From positions 310,001 to 374,000 of the forward strand of contig NZ_BPUO01000006.1 of NCBI RefSeq assembly GCF_022179805.1: DNA of 64,000 nucleotides, written 5' to 3'. The translations under genes were made by a program, and so were the position numbers. Positions 48,530 to 61,000 of this stretch are shown here, in pieces; the stretch's first letter is position 1, and each line of letters opens with the position of its first letter. The notes under the pieces are model-generated. The model saw only the letters and a list, made by a program, of their open reading frames with translations, had not been told where the DNA came from and made no database searches. This DNA is from Cupriavidus pauculus (lineage in GTDB: Bacteria; Pseudomonadota; Gammaproteobacteria; Burkholderiales; Burkholderiaceae).

Positions 48530-49681
48530 TCAGTTCGGCACGAAACCGTAGACGTCGCCGTCGCGGGTCTGAACCACCAGCGTCTGGCCGGCGATGACCG
48601 GTGCCGCGCTGATGGCACTGCCGTCGGTCTTCATGCGCGCCAGAATGGTGCCATCCTCGCGCGACAGGAAGTGTACGAAACCTTCAAAGTCACCCACGAC
48701 CACCGAGCGGCCGATGGATGCCGGGGCACCCAGGGCGCGGTAGCGCAGGTCCGTATTCTTCCAGCGCTCGTTGCCGTTCTGGCGATCGAACGAAAATACC
48801 GTCGAGGTTTCGTCGCCGGCGAACAGCGAGCTGTCGTCCTGCGCGAGCCCCATCGGCGACGAGAAATCCTTGCCCCACTGCGGCTGGCCGTTGGCCAGCT
48901 CCAGGCAGGCAACACGGCCCTGGAACGTGGTTGCGCAAACCTGGCGGCCCAGCACCACGGGAACGCCTGTGACGTCGTTCAGGCGCTCGATTTCCGACAC
49001 ACCCTTCGGATACGACACGGTGCTTTCCCAGCGCAGCACGCCGTTGCCCGGTGCCAGCACGCCCAGCTTGCCACCCGGGAAACCGGTGACGATGCCGTCG
49101 CCGGCATAGACCATGCCCATCGCGGCACGCAGGTTCAGTGCGGCCTGCGAGCGCTGGTAGATCCAGCGGCGGTCGCCGGTGCCGGCGTCCAGGCCGATGA
49201 TACGCGTGTCGGTGGTACGCACCACCACCAGGCCGTTGCCGACCAGCGGTGCCGACAGGACCTCGCCATTGACCTGCTTCTTCCAGAGCTGCTTGCCGCT
49301 CTTGTCGAACGCGTAAATCGCGCCCTTCTCGCCAGCCACGGCCGTCGTCTCGCCGTCCGAGCCCGGACCGGAGGTCAGGTCCAGATCGGTCTTGGCCTTC
49401 CACAGCGTCTGGCCGTTGGTGGCGTTGATGGCCATCACGGCACCGCTCTTGCCCGACACGAACACCGCATCGCCAGCCGCCACGGGCGCCATGACATACG
49501 GGCCACTCTTGCCCACGTCAGCCTTCCAGGCCTGCTTGACCGACAGCGTGGCCGAAATCGGCTTCAGTTCGGTGGGCGGGTGCTTGTTTTCCTTGCTGAA
49601 CAGCGAGCAGCCCGCCAGAAGGCCCAGGCAGGTACCGGCCACGAGCGTGCGGGTTGCGGCTGTGCGAAGCAATGACGTCAT
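48530..49681 (-). CDS. bamB: Outer membrane assembly lipoprotein BamB
   Basis: Starting at ATG 49681 gives 383 residues with a lipoprotein signal peptide ending LLAGC (Cys about residue 23). The rest is an eight-bladed propeller with repeated PQQ-like turns such as [24 protein letters not shown] and [12 protein letters not shown]. It is a lipoprotein of the BAM complex that inserts outer-membrane beta-barrels. It follows yfgM by 40 bp and precedes der, as in many proteobacteria. Confidence 0.95.
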   Translation of the reverse strand: MTSLLRTAATRTLVAGTCLGLLAGCSLFSKENKHPPTELKPISATLSVKQAWKADVGKSGPYVMAPVAAGDAVFVSGKSGAVMAINATNGQTLWKAKTDLDLTSGPGSDGETTAVAGEKGAIYAFDKSGKQLWKKQVNGEVLSAPLVGNGLVVVRTTDTRIIGLDAGTGDRRWIYQRSQAALNLRAAMGMVYAGDGIVTGFPGGKLGVLAPGNGVLRWESTVSYPKGVSEIERLNDVTGVPVVLGRQVCATTFQGRVACLELANGQPQWGKDFSSPMGLAQDDSSLFAGDETSTVFSFDRQNGNERWKNTDLRYRALGAPASIGRSVVVGDFEGFVHFLSREDGTILARMKTDGSAISAAPVIAGQTLVVQTRDGDVYGFVPN

Positions 49682-49721
49682 ACGATGCGATCCTGTATTT
49701 TTGAAAGGGTCGGCCGTCCGC

Positions 49722-50351
49722 TCAAGCGGTGCCCAGCGCGTCCAGCTTGAACTGGATGATCTGGCGCATGCCGGCTTCGCCCGCGCCCAGCTTGTCCAGC
49801 GCACGGCGGTAGGCGGTGCGCGCATCGTCGCGCTTGTCCTGAGCCGCCAGCAGGTCACCGCGTCGATCGGCGAACAGTGCCTCGTACTGCGCAGGGGCAT
49901 CCTTCAGCAGCGCCAGGCCCTGGTCATAGGCCTTTTCATCCAGCAGCACGCCAGCCAGGCGCACGCGCGCCAGCGGTGCGTAGTCGTCGCCGCCATGGTC
50001 GATGGCCCATTGCAGTTGCGTCTTGGCACCGGCCAGGTCGCCCGCGTCGTACAGCACCTTGGCGGCCGTCAGCGCGCTCATCGGGCCATAGGCGGTGCGG
50101 CCAAACTTGTCTTCCAGGTCGGTGGCGGCGCGCTTGACGCGCTCGGCGTCGCGCGCCTCGGCGGCCTTGGTCACCTGCTCGTACAGCACTGCGGCATCGC
50201 CAGCCTGCTTGCGCTGCCAGTAGTTCCAGCCGGACCAGCCAGCGAACGCCAGCAAGGCGACAATCAGCGCCCAGGTCACGGCATTGCCGTACTGCTGCCA
50301 CCACGCCTTGAGCGTCTCAAGCTGTTCCTGTTCTTCTAGATCGTAAGCCAT
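49722..50351 (-). CDS. YfgM-like TPR membrane protein, SecYEG ancillary subunit
   Basis: The 209-residue protein begins [20 protein letters not shown], a cytosolic tail, then one membrane helix (about 25-45) and a periplasmic tetratricopeptide-like region. This fits YfgM, which is linked to the SecYEG translocon and periplasmic chaperones. Position between hisS and bamB is the conserved one. Confidence 0.9.
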   Translation of the reverse strand: MAYDLEEQEQLETLKAWWQQYGNAVTWALIVALLAFAGWSGWNYWQRKQAGDAAVLYEQVTKAAEARDAERVKRAATDLEDKFGRTAYGPMSALTAAKVLYDAGDLAGAKTQLQWAIDHGGDDYAPLARVRLAGVLLDEKAYDQGLALLKDAPAQYEALFADRRGDLLAAQDKRDDARTAYRRALDKLGAGEAGMRQIIQFKLDALGTA

Positions 50352-50438
50352 GTCTGGGACGTACCCGCGTTGGTTGAAATTGACACGGCCGCTTCCTGCC
50401 CGGACAGCGGCCGTGCGGCACGAATTCTGACGGTCCGC

Positions 50439-51797
50439 TTATTGCTCGCCGTCTTCCTCTTCGTCGTCCGATTCGATTTCGTCGACCATCCGGTCGATGA
50501 TGAAGTCGACGACGTTTTCGGCCGGCACGCTGGTCTGGGGACCGCCTTCGGCCGCATTGCCGCTGCGCAGTTGCTTGACCTGCACCGTGCCAGCGGCAAT
50601 TTCATCGTCGCCAATGATAACGGCAAAGGAAGCGCCACTCGCGTCGGCCCGCTTCATCTGTGACTTGAAGCTACCACTCTTGCCGTCGGGCGTGGCATGC
50701 AGGACCACGTCCAAGCCCGCGTCGCGCAGGCGCTCGGCGGCAATCATCGCCTGCTCGCTGGCCATCTGGCCCTGGTGAACCATGTACACGTCGCAACCTT
50801 GCGCGTCCGGCACGAGCTTTTCCTCGCGCAGCAACTCGATGATGCGCTCGATACCCATGGCCCAGCCGCAAGCCGGCGCCGGCTTGCCGCCCATCTGCTG
50901 GATCAGAGGATCGTAGCGGCCACCGCCGGCGATCGTGCCCTGGGCACCGAGCTTGTCGGTGATCCACTCGAACACGGTCAGGTTGTAGTAGTCCAGCCCG
51001 CGCACCAGGCGCGGGTTGATCTTGAACGGGATGTTGTTCGCCTTCAGGATGCGCTGCACGCCTTCGAAGTGCGCCAACGATTCTTCGCCCAGGAAGTCGA
51101 TCAGCTTGGGCGCGTTGGACGCCATCTCCTGCAGCGCAGGGTTCTTGGTGTCCAGCACGCGCAGCGGATTGGTGTAGAGCCGGCGCTTGCTGTCCTCGTC
51201 GAGGATGTCCCGGAAGCCTTCCAGGTACTTGATCAGTTCTTCGCGGTGCGCGGCGCGCTCGTGCGCCTGGCCCAGCGAATTCAGCTCCAGGCGTACGCCC
51301 ACCAGGCCCAGGTCGTCCCACAGGCGCTGGCACATCAGGATGATCTCGGCGTCCACGTCAGGGCCGGCAAAACCCAGCGCCTCGGCACCCAGTTGGTGGA
51401 ACTGGCGGTAGCGGCCGCGCTGCGGGCGCTCGTGACGGAACATCGGGCCCGTGTACCACAGGCGCTTCGGGCCGTCGTACAGCAGGTTGTGCTCGATCGT
51501 CGAGCGCACGGCCGCTGCCGTGCCTTCCGGACGCAGCGTCAGGTTTTCGCCATTCAGGGCGTCGGTGAAGGAATACATCTCCTTCTCGACGATGTCGGTC
51601 ACCTCGCCGATGCCGCGCACGAACAGTTGCGTATGCTCGACGATCGGCGTGCGGATCTGCTGGTAGCCATAGGCACGCAGCATGCTGCGCGCGGCGTTTT
51701 CAAACAGTTCCCACAGCGGGGCGTCGGCGGGCAGCATGTCATTCATGCCCTTCACGCCCTGCAGTGCCTTGTCAGCCTTCGTCTTGTTTTCGCTCAT
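50439..51797 (-). CDS. hisS: Histidyl-tRNA synthetase
   Basis: The start at ATG 51797 gives 452 residues; the frame is open upstream for 47 codons within ispG sequence, so that part is not used. Class II motifs are seen: [16 protein letters not shown], the motif 2 segment [19 protein letters not shown], and HisS-specific [15 protein letters not shown]. The C-terminal anticodon-binding domain is present, with an acidic tail ([11 protein letters not shown]). It attaches histidine to tRNA-His. The related regulatory protein HisZ is encoded at 41251-42402. Confidence 0.97.
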   Translation of the reverse strand: MSENKTKADKALQGVKGMNDMLPADAPLWELFENAARSMLRAYGYQQIRTPIVEHTQLFVRGIGEVTDIVEKEMYSFTDALNGENLTLRPEGTAAAVRSTIEHNLLYDGPKRLWYTGPMFRHERPQRGRYRQFHQLGAEALGFAGPDVDAEIILMCQRLWDDLGLVGVRLELNSLGQAHERAAHREELIKYLEGFRDILDEDSKRRLYTNPLRVLDTKNPALQEMASNAPKLIDFLGEESLAHFEGVQRILKANNIPFKINPRLVRGLDYYNLTVFEWITDKLGAQGTIAGGGRYDPLIQQMGGKPAPACGWAMGIERIIELLREEKLVPDAQGCDVYMVHQGQMASEQAMIAAERLRDAGLDVVLHATPDGKSGSFKSQMKRADASGASFAVIIGDDEIAAGTVQVKQLRSGNAAEGGPQTSVPAENVVDFIIDRMVDEIESDDEEEDGEQ

Positions 51798-51846
51798 GTT
51801 CTCTTCGTGATACCGATGCCGCGGATTCTCGCCTGGCGCCCTGCGC

Positions 51847-53139
51847 TCAGGCCACCGCTTCCTGTTTTGCCTGCTGTGCGCCCGGGCCGTAGTGCGAACG
51901 GACGTACTCGTCCACGATCGACTGGAATTCCTGGGCAATGTTCTCGCCGCGCAGCGTCTTCACCTTGACGCCATCGACAAACACCGGCGCCGCCGGCGAT
52001 TCGCCCGAGCCCGGCAGCGAGATGCCGATGTTGGCATGCTTGCTTTCGCCGGGACCGTTGACGATGCAGCCCATCACGGCCACGTCCATCTCTTCCACGC
52101 CCGGGAACTCGTTCTTCCAGACCGGCATCTGCTCGCGCAGGTACGACTGGATGCTGGCAGCCAGTTCCTGGAACGTCGTGCTCGTGGTGCGGCCGCAACC
52201 CGGGCACGCGATCACCATCGGCGTGAAGTTGCGCAGGCCCATCGTCTGCAGGATTTCCTGGCCGACGTAGACTTCTTTCTCACGCGCCGCGCCGGGTTCC
52301 GGCGTCAGCGAGATGCGGATCGTGTCGCCGATACCTTCCTGCAGCAGCACCGACAGCGCGGCCGTCGAGGCGACGATGCCCTTGCTGCCCATGCCGGCTT
52401 CGGTCAGGCCCAAGTGCAGCGCATATTCGCAGCGCTGCGACAGCTCGCGGTACACCGCGACCAGTTCCTGCACCTGCGACACCTTGCACGACAGAATGAT
52501 CTGGTTGCCCGGCAGGCCGATTTCCTCGGCCTTCTGCGCCGATTCGATCGCCGACGTGATCAGCGCTTCCACCATCACGCTCTGCGCGGGCCACGGCTCG
52601 GCACGGCGGGCGTTCTCGTCCATGATGCGCGCCAGCAGGTCCTGGTCCAGGCTGCCCCAATTCACGCCGATACGCACCGGCTTGTTGTAGCGGCACGCCA
52701 TCTCGATCATCTCGGCGAACTGCTTGTCGCGCTTGGCGCCCTTGCCCACGTTGCCCGGATTGATACGGTACTTGGACAGTGCCTGCGCGCACTCGGGATA
52801 ATCGTGCAGCAGCGTGTGGCCGTTGTAGTGGAAATCGCCCACCAGCGGCACGTTCACGCCCATGCGGTCGAGCTGTTCGCGGATCGCCGGTACGGCGGCC
52901 GCAGCCTCGGGCGTGTTCACGGTAATGCGGACGATCTCGGAGCCGGCGCGCGCCAGTTCCTTGATCTGGATGGCCGTGCCGATCGCGTCGACGGTATCCG
53001 TGTTGGTCATCGACTGCACGCGCACCGGTGCGCCGCCGCCGATCGTTACGATGTTGTCACCCCACACGACGCTGGCCTGGCGCGACACACGACGCGGCAG
53101 CGGACCCGGCATCACCGGTTGGGAAGCTTTCTGGTGCAT
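51847..53139 (-). CDS. ispG: 4-hydroxy-3-methylbut-2-en-1-yl diphosphate synthase
   Basis: Starting at ATG 53139 gives 430 residues; it is preceded by AAGGTGG nine bases upstream, while an ATG at 53163 adds eight codons. Family segments are [23 protein letters not shown] and the [4Fe-4S] ligands in CPGCGRTT and [11 protein letters not shown]. IspG carries out the penultimate step of the non-mevalonate isoprenoid pathway. The long form with an inserted domain is typical of Gram-negative bacteria. It lies after rodZ. Confidence 0.95.
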   Translation of the reverse strand: MHQKASQPVMPGPLPRRVSRQASVVWGDNIVTIGGGAPVRVQSMTNTDTVDAIGTAIQIKELARAGSEIVRITVNTPEAAAAVPAIREQLDRMGVNVPLVGDFHYNGHTLLHDYPECAQALSKYRINPGNVGKGAKRDKQFAEMIEMACRYNKPVRIGVNWGSLDQDLLARIMDENARRAEPWPAQSVMVEALITSAIESAQKAEEIGLPGNQIILSCKVSQVQELVAVYRELSQRCEYALHLGLTEAGMGSKGIVASTAALSVLLQEGIGDTIRISLTPEPGAAREKEVYVGQEILQTMGLRNFTPMVIACPGCGRTTSTTFQELAASIQSYLREQMPVWKNEFPGVEEMDVAVMGCIVNGPGESKHANIGISLPGSGESPAAPVFVDGVKVKTLRGENIAQEFQSIVDEYVRSHYGPGAQQAKQEAVA

Positions 53140-53184
53140 TGCTTTACCACCTTGATATGGCATTGATTGCGCTGCCCGGCCGCA

Positions 53185-54288
53185 TTACTGCAGGGTCAGG
53201 CGCGCCACATTGTTCCGGTCGGCAGACTTGAAGTTCACCGGCGCGCCATTGTGCGCTACCGACTCAACACCCTTCACGTTGCCGAGAATTACCTTGTAGG
53301 GTCCGCCCGAGCCACTGCCAGCCACCACGTCGCCAGCCTTGCCCGTGCCACCCAGGATGGCCTTGCCGCTTCGGTCGCGTACTTCGTACCACGTGTCGGA
53401 GGCAAAGCGGATTTGCACCGCGCCTTCACCGGGTGCTGCAGGCGCAGCGGCCGTCGGGGTCGCGGTTACCGTCGGAGTTGGAGCCGGAGCAGGAGCCGCC
53501 TGCTTCGCCGGCGCCTCGGGTGCCAGATTCACCGCACCACCCGTCGCCAACGGCAGGCCTGCCGCCGTCGGTGCCGGTGCTGCCTTGCCCGCGGCCTCGA
53601 CCGGTGCCGCCTTGCCAGCGGCTTCGGCCGGCGTTGCTTCGGACGGCGCAGGCGAATCGTTGCCCGCCATCACCATCGGCAAAGCCGCCGTCACGGTGCC
53701 ATCGCCGTTGCTCTGCGCGATGCCCACCTCAGCAACCTTCTCGGCCGGCTTTTCCTCTGCCGGGGCTTCCGCCGCGGCCTTGCTGTGCGCATCGAACCAC
53801 GCCTTGGCGTGGTCGTAGCCGAAATACACGCCGGCAGCTACCAACGCCACCACGCAGACCAGCCAGAGCCAGCGTCCGCCGCCACCGGTACCCTTGGAAC
53901 CGAAACGCTTGCGGTCGTCGAACGTCTGGTTGAGCGCGCCTTCGTGACGGCGCGTGATGCCCGTGACCGGCGTGGCTTGTGCCCGCGCGTGGTACTGGCC
54001 CAGCAGCCCGTCGATATCGATCTGCAGCGTGCGTGCATAGGCGCGCATCACGCCCTTGGCAAACGTCACGTCCATCAGACTGGACACATCGCCCGCCTCG
54101 ATCGCCACGAGCTTGTTCGGTGCCACCTTCAATCGTGCACCGACATCCTCGAGCGACAGGCGCTGCGCCTCGCGACCCTCTTTCAGTTGTGCCCCGATTT
54201 CGCGCGCCACTGCCTCGCGGTCGGAGTCTGTCGCGCCGCCGGCAACGTGCGTTGCTGCCTGGCTACCGGCGCGCTCTTCTTCATTCAT
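53185..54288 (-). CDS. rodZ: RodZ-like cell-shape protein (helix-turn-helix, membrane anchor, DUF4115)
   Basis: The 367-residue protein has a cytosolic helix-turn-helix (GAQLKEGREAQRLSLEDVGA, then KLVAIEAGDVSSL), a membrane helix (LWLVCVVALVAAGVYFG) and a long Ala/Pro-rich periplasmic linker. It ends with a DUF4115 beta domain (IRFASDTWYEVRD). RodZ links the MreB cytoskeleton to wall synthesis. It overlaps the pilW stop region by eight bases and precedes ispG. The low-complexity linker makes overall similarity weak, but the domain order is clear. Confidence 0.85.
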   Translation of the reverse strand: MNEEERAGSQAATHVAGGATDSDREAVAREIGAQLKEGREAQRLSLEDVGARLKVAPNKLVAIEAGDVSSLMDVTFAKGVMRAYARTLQIDIDGLLGQYHARAQATPVTGITRRHEGALNQTFDDRKRFGSKGTGGGGRWLWLVCVVALVAAGVYFGYDHAKAWFDAHSKAAAEAPAEEKPAEKVAEVGIAQSNGDGTVTAALPMVMAGNDSPAPSEATPAEAAGKAAPVEAAGKAAPAPTAAGLPLATGGAVNLAPEAPAKQAAPAPAPTPTVTATPTAAAPAAPGEGAVQIRFASDTWYEVRDRSGKAILGGTGKAGDVVAGSGSGGPYKVILGNVKGVESVAHNGAPVNFKSADRNNVARLTLQ

Positions 54289-55056
54289 CCCAAGCTCCTC
54301 TCTCGTATGCGGTCAGCTCGCGCGAATCGGGGAAACGGTTACGCAGTTCCGCGATCATCGCGCCCTGCGTCTGGGTGTCGCCCTGGCGGTGGGCAATGCG
54401 CGCACCCAGCCAGAGGGATTGCGCGTTGGCAAAACGGGTGCCATTGACGCGGCCCGCGAACTGGCGGGCTTGTCCCATGTCCCCGCGCTGGAAATACACT
54501 TGCGCGAGATTCATGAGCACTGACGGATCGTTACGGTCATATCCGTAGGCCGTCTGCAGATTTTTTTCCGCCTCGGCCAGATTGCCGTTGCGCATCTCGC
54601 AGACGCCGAGATTGATCAGCGGCTTGATCGGCCCGCTGGCCGACGGCGATTGCACGGCGCGCTGCAGCGTGGCCTTGCCATCGGCATAACGGCCGGTCTG
54701 GCACAGGAACCAGCCATAGTTACTCAGCACATCGGGGTCGCCCGGACGCATGTTAAGCGTCGTGCGGAAGCTGTCGTCCGCCAGCGCGTTCTCGTTCATG
54801 CCCATATAAATCAGGGCGCGTACGTGATAGGCGTCGACGTTCGATGGATCGGCGGCAATGGCCCGCTTGACCTCGTCAAGCGCGGTCGTATATTGCCGCG
54901 CCTCCAGGTACTGCGTGGCAAGGCGCAGCCGCAGTCCGGCGCGCTTGTCCGTGGCAGTCTGGTCGGAAGCCGTCTTGATGTCCTGCGTGGGCCCCGGGGG
55001 CAGCGTGCAGGCAGACAGCATCAACAGCCCTGACAGGGCAGCGACAAGCAGACGGA

Positions 55057-55060
<4 letters not shown>
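54281..55060 (-). CDS. pilW: Type IV pilus biogenesis/stability lipoprotein PilW (PilF)
   Basis: The 259-residue protein begins with a lipoprotein signal ending LMLSACT (Cys about residue 18) and then has six tetratricopeptide units such as [20 protein letters not shown] and [20 protein letters not shown]. PilW/PilF stabilises the PilQ secretin for type IV pilus assembly. It overlaps both neighbours: the rlmN stop by four bases and the rodZ start by eight, so the three are likely translated together. Confidence 0.92.
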
Positions 55061-56208
<1,148 letters not shown>

Positions 56209-56259
56209 GACGGCAGTTTCCAGCTTGCTTGCAGTTTCAGTCGTGATGTCAGAAGACAA

Positions 56260-56685
56260 TCAACGGCTGTAAACGTTCATGCCCGGGAAGAAGAAAGCCA
56301 CTTCGACAGCGGCCGTTTCCGCGGCGTCCGAACCGTGCACGGCGTTAGCGTCGATGCTGTCGGCGAAATCGGCGCGGATCGTGCCCTTTTCGGCCTTCTT
56401 CGGGTCCGTGGCGCCCATCAGGTCGCGGTTCTTGGCAATGGCGTTCTCGCCTTCCAGCGCCTGGATCATGACCGGGCCCGAAACCATGAAGTCAACCAGG
56501 TCCTTGAAGAACGGGCGGGCAGCGTGCACAGCGTAGAACTGCTCGGCTTCGCCGCGCGACAGCTGAACCAGCTTGGCAGCAACGATCTTCAGGCCAGCGG
56601 CCTCGAAACGGGCATAGATCTGGCCGATAACGTTCTTGGCCACAGCATCCGGCTTGATAATCGACAGGGTGCGTTCGATCGCCAT
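56260..56685 (-). CDS. ndk: Nucleoside diphosphate kinase
   Basis: The 141-residue protein begins [20 protein letters not shown] and has the active-site segment [13 protein letters not shown], whose His is phosphorylated. It balances nucleoside triphosphates. It heads the ndk-rlmN-pilW-rodZ-ispG-hisS-yfgM-bamB-der run. The length and motifs are normal. Confidence 0.98.
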   Translation of the reverse strand: MAIERTLSIIKPDAVAKNVIGQIYARFEAAGLKIVAAKLVQLSRGEAEQFYAVHAARPFFKDLVDFMVSGPVMIQALEGENAIAKNRDLMGATDPKKAEKGTIRADFADSIDANAVHGSDAAETAAVEVAFFFPGMNVYSR

Positions 56686-57024
56686 GAAAAACTCCGAAAA
56701 ATGAAGGGGTTACAAATGGATTAAACGTGCAATTCTAGCACGACCGCATGGCGGATTCGAACTTCCCCAGGCATGACGTGCAAGACGCATGCCGCAACCA
56801 GGTGCAACCCACTTTAAATGCCTCTTTAATCACATTACAATCGTGAAATGCGGGAACAGTTACCTTGAACTTGCGTCAAAATGTTTGCGTTTTAGAAAAA
56901 CAACTAGCGACAAGGGTAATTGTCAAGACAAGCCCCCTTGCAAATCCGCTGGGGCGATGCCACATTGGCGCTGTGCCGCCGGGTTAGCCCGGCGCCTCAC
57001 GTATCTCTGATGACAGGAGTCATG
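56686..57024. promoter_or_regulatory. Divergent intergenic region between ndk and the YccA-family gene
   Basis: These 339 bases contain no convincing gene. A TACAAT hexamer at 56836-56841 (plus) and a TAGAAT hexamer on the minus strand near 56734 are possible -10 elements for the two genes, but their -35 partners are poor. A perfect 12-bp palindrome, TTGTCAAGACAA, lies at about 56921-56932. An AGGAG at 57015-57019 is the ribosome binding site of the YccA gene. Confidence 0.4.
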
Positions 57025-57729
57025 ATGAACAACAAGCTGAATACCTACGGATTCGGCAATAGCGCGGGCGTCACCGATGTTGCCGTCCGCAACCGGGTCC
57101 TACGCAATACCTACTGGCTGCTCGCCATCTCGATGATCCCGACCGTGCTGGGCGCATGGGTCGGCGTGGCGGCGGGATTCGCCGGCTTGGTCGCCGGTAG
57201 CCCCGGCCTGTCCGTGATCCTGTTCCTGGCGGTGGCGTTCGGCTTCATGTTCGCGATCGAGAAGACCAAGAACAGCAGCATGGGCGTGGTCCTGCTGCTG
57301 GCCTTCACGTTCTTCATGGGCCTGATGCTGTCGCGCATCCTGAGCCTGACGCTGTCGTACTCGAACGGCCCGGCGCTGATCATGTACGCGTTTGGCGGCA
57401 CCGCGGCGGTATTTGGCGCGATGGCCACCATCGCCACGGTCAGCAAGCGCGATTTCTCGGGCCTGGCCAAGTTCCTGTTCGTCGGCGTGATCCTGCTGAT
57501 CCTGGCCAGCGTCGCCAATATCTGGCTGCAGATGCCGGCACTGATGATCACGCTGTCGGTCATCGCCATCGCGATCTTCTCGATCTTCATCCTGATTGAC
57601 GTGCAGCGCGTGGTGAATGGCGGCGAGACCAACTACGTAACCGCCACGCTGGCGATCTACCTGGACGTCTACAACGTCTTCGTGAACCTGCTGGCACTGC
57701 TGGGCATCTTCGGCGGCAGCCGCGACTAA
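57025..57729 (+). CDS. Bax inhibitor-1/YccA family membrane protein
   Basis: The start at the second of two adjacent ATGs (57025) is five bases after AGGAG; this gives 234 residues. Seven hydrophobic segments are visible, with the family signature near the end (SIFILIDVQRVVNGGETNY, ALAIYLDVYN-like). YccA in Escherichia coli interacts with FtsH and can block degradation of SecY. It is followed by a strong terminator. Confidence 0.93.
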   Translation: MNNKLNTYGFGNSAGVTDVAVRNRVLRNTYWLLAISMIPTVLGAWVGVAAGFAGLVAGSPGLSVILFLAVAFGFMFAIEKTKNSSMGVVLLLAFTFFMGLMLSRILSLTLSYSNGPALIMYAFGGTAAVFGAMATIATVSKRDFSGLAKFLFVGVILLILASVANIWLQMPALMITLSVIAIAIFSIFILIDVQRVVNGGETNYVTATLAIYLDVYNVFVNLLALLGIFGGSRD

Positions 57730-57745
57730 GCGCCTTTCGCCCATG

Positions 57746-57777
57746 AAAATAGCCGCCCTCGGACGGCTATTTTTTTA
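57746..57777. terminator. Rho-independent terminator between convergent genes
   Basis: AATAGCCG (57748-57755) and CGGCTATT (57764-57771) form the stem, flanked by A-rich and T-rich runs, so it can stop transcription from both sides: the YccA gene on plus and rlmD on minus. Confidence 0.9.
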
Positions 57778-57801
57778 TGCGTGGATCGCTTGATCGGTCG
57801 C

Positions 57802-59259
57802 TCAGTCCCGCTCAAATACGGCGATCGACTCCACGTGCGACGTATGCGGGAACATGTTCACCACGCCCGCGCCCGCCAGCCGATAGCCTGCCTCGTGCAC
57901 CAGCAGGCCCGCGTCACGCGCCAGCGTGGCCGGGCTGCACGACACATAGACGATCCGCTTCGGCAGCACATCGCTGCCCGCCTGGTTCAGCTCGCCCAGC
58001 GCCTTGCATACGGCCAGCGCGCCCTCGCGCGGCGGGTCCACCAGCCAGCGGTCGAATCGGCCCAGCGCGGCGATGTCCTCGGCCGTCACCTCAAACAGGT
58101 TGCGGCAACCAAACGATGTCTTGCCGGCCAGCCCGTTATATTCGGCATTGGCCAGCGCGCGCGTCGTCAGCGCCTCGCTACCTTCGATGCCCATCACGGA
58201 CGCACCCTGCGTCGCCAGCGGCAGCGTGAAGTTGCCGATGCCGCAGAACAGGTCCAGCAGACGATCGGTCGGCTGGGCATCGAGCAGACGCAGCGCACGG
58301 CCAATCAGCACGCGATTGATCTGGTGATTGACCTGCGTGAAGTCGGTGGGCTTGAACGGCATGCGAATGCCGAATTCGGGCAGCGTGTAGGCCAGTTCCT
58401 GCTCGGCCGGATAGAACGCGTACACCGTATCCGGGCCCTTCGGCTGCAGCCAGAATTGCACCTTGTGCTCGTCGGCGAAGGCGCGCAGCAGATCCTTGTC
58501 GGCGTCGTTCAACGGTTCGAGAATGCGCAGCACCAGCGCCGTGACTTCGGCACCGACGGCCAGCTCGATCTGCGGCATGCGGTCGCGGATCGACAGTCCC
58601 GTAACCAGTTCGCGCAGCGGCACGAGCATCGCCGACACGTTCGGCGGCAGGATCTCGCAACGCGTCATGTCGGCGACATAGCTGCTCTTGCGCTCATGGA
58701 ACCCCACCAGCACGCCACCCTTCTTGGCGACGTACCGTACCGTCAGGCGCGCCCGGTAGCGATAGCCCCAGTCCGGCCCGGCGATCGGGCGGAAGACCAC
58801 GTCGGGCTTCACTTTCGACAGATGCCAGAGATTGTCTTCGAGCACACGCTGCTTGATGGCCAACTGCGCCCGCGCGTCCAGGTGCTGCATCGAGCAGCCG
58901 CCGCATACGCCAAAGTGCTGGCAGCCCGGCTTCACGCGCATCACGGACGGCTGCTTCACCTCGACGAGATGGGCCTGCTCGTAGCTCTGCTTGCGCCGGT
59001 AGCTCTTGTACGACACGATTTCGCCGGGCAACGCGCCCTCGACGAAAATGACCTTGCCGGGGGTGCCGTCCTCGTTGTCCAGACGGCCGACGCCACGCGC
59101 CTCCATGTCGAGGCTGTGGATGGTGACCACGGGATCGGCGGGTGCGACGGGTGCGGCACCCGGCTTGCCCGTCTGTTCGGGCTTGGGAGAATCGACGGCT
59201 TGAGACACCGGAGGGACCTGACGTATTGTTTTGCGAAAGCGCGATTGTAGTCCAGTCAT
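57802..59259 (-). CDS. rlmD: 23S rRNA (uracil(1939)-C(5))-methyltransferase RlmD
   Basis: The start at ATG 59259 gives 485 residues; the longer open frame would run into the divergent gene at 59299. It has an N-terminal TRAM domain, Fe-S cysteines in [11 protein letters not shown], and the SAM-binding segment [16 protein letters not shown]. The catalytic part contains VDPPREGA and [12 protein letters not shown], whose Cys attacks the uracil. It methylates U1939 of 23S rRNA. RlmD is the better choice over RlmC or TrmA because of the TRAM domain plus Fe-S motif. Confidence 0.93.
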   Translation of the reverse strand: MTGLQSRFRKTIRQVPPVSQAVDSPKPEQTGKPGAAPVAPADPVVTIHSLDMEARGVGRLDNEDGTPGKVIFVEGALPGEIVSYKSYRRKQSYEQAHLVEVKQPSVMRVKPGCQHFGVCGGCSMQHLDARAQLAIKQRVLEDNLWHLSKVKPDVVFRPIAGPDWGYRYRARLTVRYVAKKGGVLVGFHERKSSYVADMTRCEILPPNVSAMLVPLRELVTGLSIRDRMPQIELAVGAEVTALVLRILEPLNDADKDLLRAFADEHKVQFWLQPKGPDTVYAFYPAEQELAYTLPEFGIRMPFKPTDFTQVNHQINRVLIGRALRLLDAQPTDRLLDLFCGIGNFTLPLATQGASVMGIEGSEALTTRALANAEYNGLAGKTSFGCRNLFEVTAEDIAALGRFDRWLVDPPREGALAVCKALGELNQAGSDVLPKRIVYVSCSPATLARDAGLLVHEAGYRLAGAGVVNMFPHTSHVESIAVFERD

Positions 59260-59298
59260 CGCGCCGTCACGAGAATCGAAGTCACGAAAGAGAGCGTA

Positions 59299-60153
59299 AT
59301 GGAACTGGTTTCGTGGAACATCCAGTGGGGACGCGGTGCCGACGGCAAGGTCGACCTGGCCCGCATCGTCGACACCATCTGCGGCATGACGGATCCCGAT
59401 GTCATCTGCCTGCAGGAGGTAACGCGCGGGTTCTCCGACATGGCCGGACAACCGCAGCGCGACCAGGTGGCGGAGCTGACTGCGCTTCTGCCCGGCTATC
59501 GCGTGATCTTCGCCCCGGGCGTGGATCGCACCCATGGCGACGGTACGCCGCGCCAGTTCGGCAACGCCGTGGCCACGCGGCTACCCGTGCGCGAGATCTT
59601 TCGCCACGCCCTGCCCTGGCCCGCTGATCCCGACGTCGCATCGATGCCGCGCGTCGCGCTGGAGGTTACGGTGGAAGCCGGCGGAAAGCCGCTGCGCGTC
59701 ATCTGCACGCATCTTGAGTATTACTCGGCATTGCAGCGCGCCGCCCAGGCCGATGCGCTCCGCCAATGGCATGCGCAGGCGTGCGAGCATGCACGGCGAC
59801 CCGGCAAGTCAGAAAAACGGACGGGCCCGTTCACGCCCGAGCCGCGCCCGAGCCAAGCCATTCTGTGCGGCGATTTCAACAGCAAACCCGATGACGTTGC
59901 CTACAAGCGCGTCGTCGAGCCCTATGCCGATAGCACCGTGAACTGGAAGGATGCCTGGTGCCACACGCACCCAGGCCAGGCGCACGCACCCACCTGCGCG
60001 CTCTATGACAAGGAACAGTGGTCTGAGCCACCGTTCGCCTGCGATTTCATCTTTGTCACGGAAGACCTGCTGGCCGACGTGACGCGCTGCGACGTCAACG
60101 GCAAGACCGACGCGTCAGACCACCAGCCGATTCGCCTGACCGTGCAGCGGTAG
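59299..60153 (+). CDS. Endonuclease/exonuclease/phosphatase family protein
   Basis: The 284-residue protein has the Mg-dependent phosphoesterase layout: SWNIQWGRG with the early Asn, ICLQEVTRG (metal-binding Glu), [18 protein letters not shown] (catalytic Asp and Asn) and the final SDHQPI with the catalytic His. Members include DNA repair endonucleases, phosphodiesterases and sphingomyelinase-like enzymes. No signal peptide is present, so it is probably cytosolic. The substrate is unknown. Confidence 0.9.
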   Translation: MELVSWNIQWGRGADGKVDLARIVDTICGMTDPDVICLQEVTRGFSDMAGQPQRDQVAELTALLPGYRVIFAPGVDRTHGDGTPRQFGNAVATRLPVREIFRHALPWPADPDVASMPRVALEVTVEAGGKPLRVICTHLEYYSALQRAAQADALRQWHAQACEHARRPGKSEKRTGPFTPEPRPSQAILCGDFNSKPDDVAYKRVVEPYADSTVNWKDAWCHTHPGQAHAPTCALYDKEQWSEPPFACDFIFVTEDLLADVTRCDVNGKTDASDHQPIRLTVQR

Positions 60154-60160
60154 ACGGCCA

Positions 60161-61000
60161 TCAGTCTTCTTCGAACTCGGCCTCGGGTGCCATGGGCTGC
60201 AGCTTGAAGGCGCGCAGATACTCCATCCATTGCGCGCCGGGCAGCTCGGCCAGCGTTTCCTGCACGAGCGACACTTCCATGTCGAACTCGCGCGGCGACA
60301 GCCCGCCGCGCATCAGTTGGAACCGGCAGTACATCAGGTACGTATTGACGACGTCGGTCTCGCAGTAGTCGCGGATCTCGTTCAGCTTGCCGTCCTGGAA
60401 CGCCTGCCAGACCATGCTTCCGTCCATGCCCATCTTGCCCGGGAATCCGCACAGCTTGGCCAGGTCATCGAGCGGCGCGCTGGCGCGCGGCTGATACATG
60501 GCCAGCAGGTCCATCAGGTCCAGATGCCGCATGTGGTAGCGGCTGATGTAGTTGTTCCACTTGAAGTCGCGGCTGTCATCGTCGCGGCCCTCGCCCATTT
60601 CCCAGTAGCGCGGCGCGGCCACGCCGTGGACCAGGCCACGGTAGTGCAGCACGGGCAAGTCGAAACCGCCACCGTTCCACGACACCAGTTGCGGGCTGTA
60701 GCGCGCAATCAGCTCGTAGAACTTCTGGATCAGCGTGGCTTCACCATCCTCGGGCGTACCCAGCGATCCGACGTGGAAGACCGCCGAACCGTCGCGCTGC
60801 GTACGGCGCAGCACGCACGAAATGGCGGCCACGCGCTGCAGGTAGTGCGGCAGGAAGTCAGAACCATTCTTTTCGCGGCGGGCCGCAAACGCATGCTCGG
60901 CGACTTCGGCGTCGCTCATCGATGCGGGATGGTCATGCAAACGGCGCAGGCCGTCGACATCGGGAATCGTCTCGATGTCGAATACCAGCACAGGTGTCAT
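60161..61000 (-). CDS. Predicted 3'-5' exonuclease, PolB exonuclease-like
   Basis: The 279-residue protein begins with the DEDD motif [12 protein letters not shown] and has [17 protein letters not shown] (motif II) and [17 protein letters not shown] (motif III). This matches the stand-alone exonuclease domain related to DNA polymerase B proofreading domains. It overlaps the rpoS stop by four bases, so both may share a transcript. Its target is not known. Confidence 0.88.
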   Translation of the reverse strand: MTPVLVFDIETIPDVDGLRRLHDHPASMSDAEVAEHAFAARREKNGSDFLPHYLQRVAAISCVLRRTQRDGSAVFHVGSLGTPEDGEATLIQKFYELIARYSPQLVSWNGGGFDLPVLHYRGLVHGVAAPRYWEMGEGRDDDSRDFKWNNYISRYHMRHLDLMDLLAMYQPRASAPLDDLAKLCGFPGKMGMDGSMVWQAFQDGKLNEIRDYCETDVVNTYLMYCRFQLMRGGLSPREFDMEVSLVQETLAELPGAQWMEYLRAFKLQPMAPEAEFEED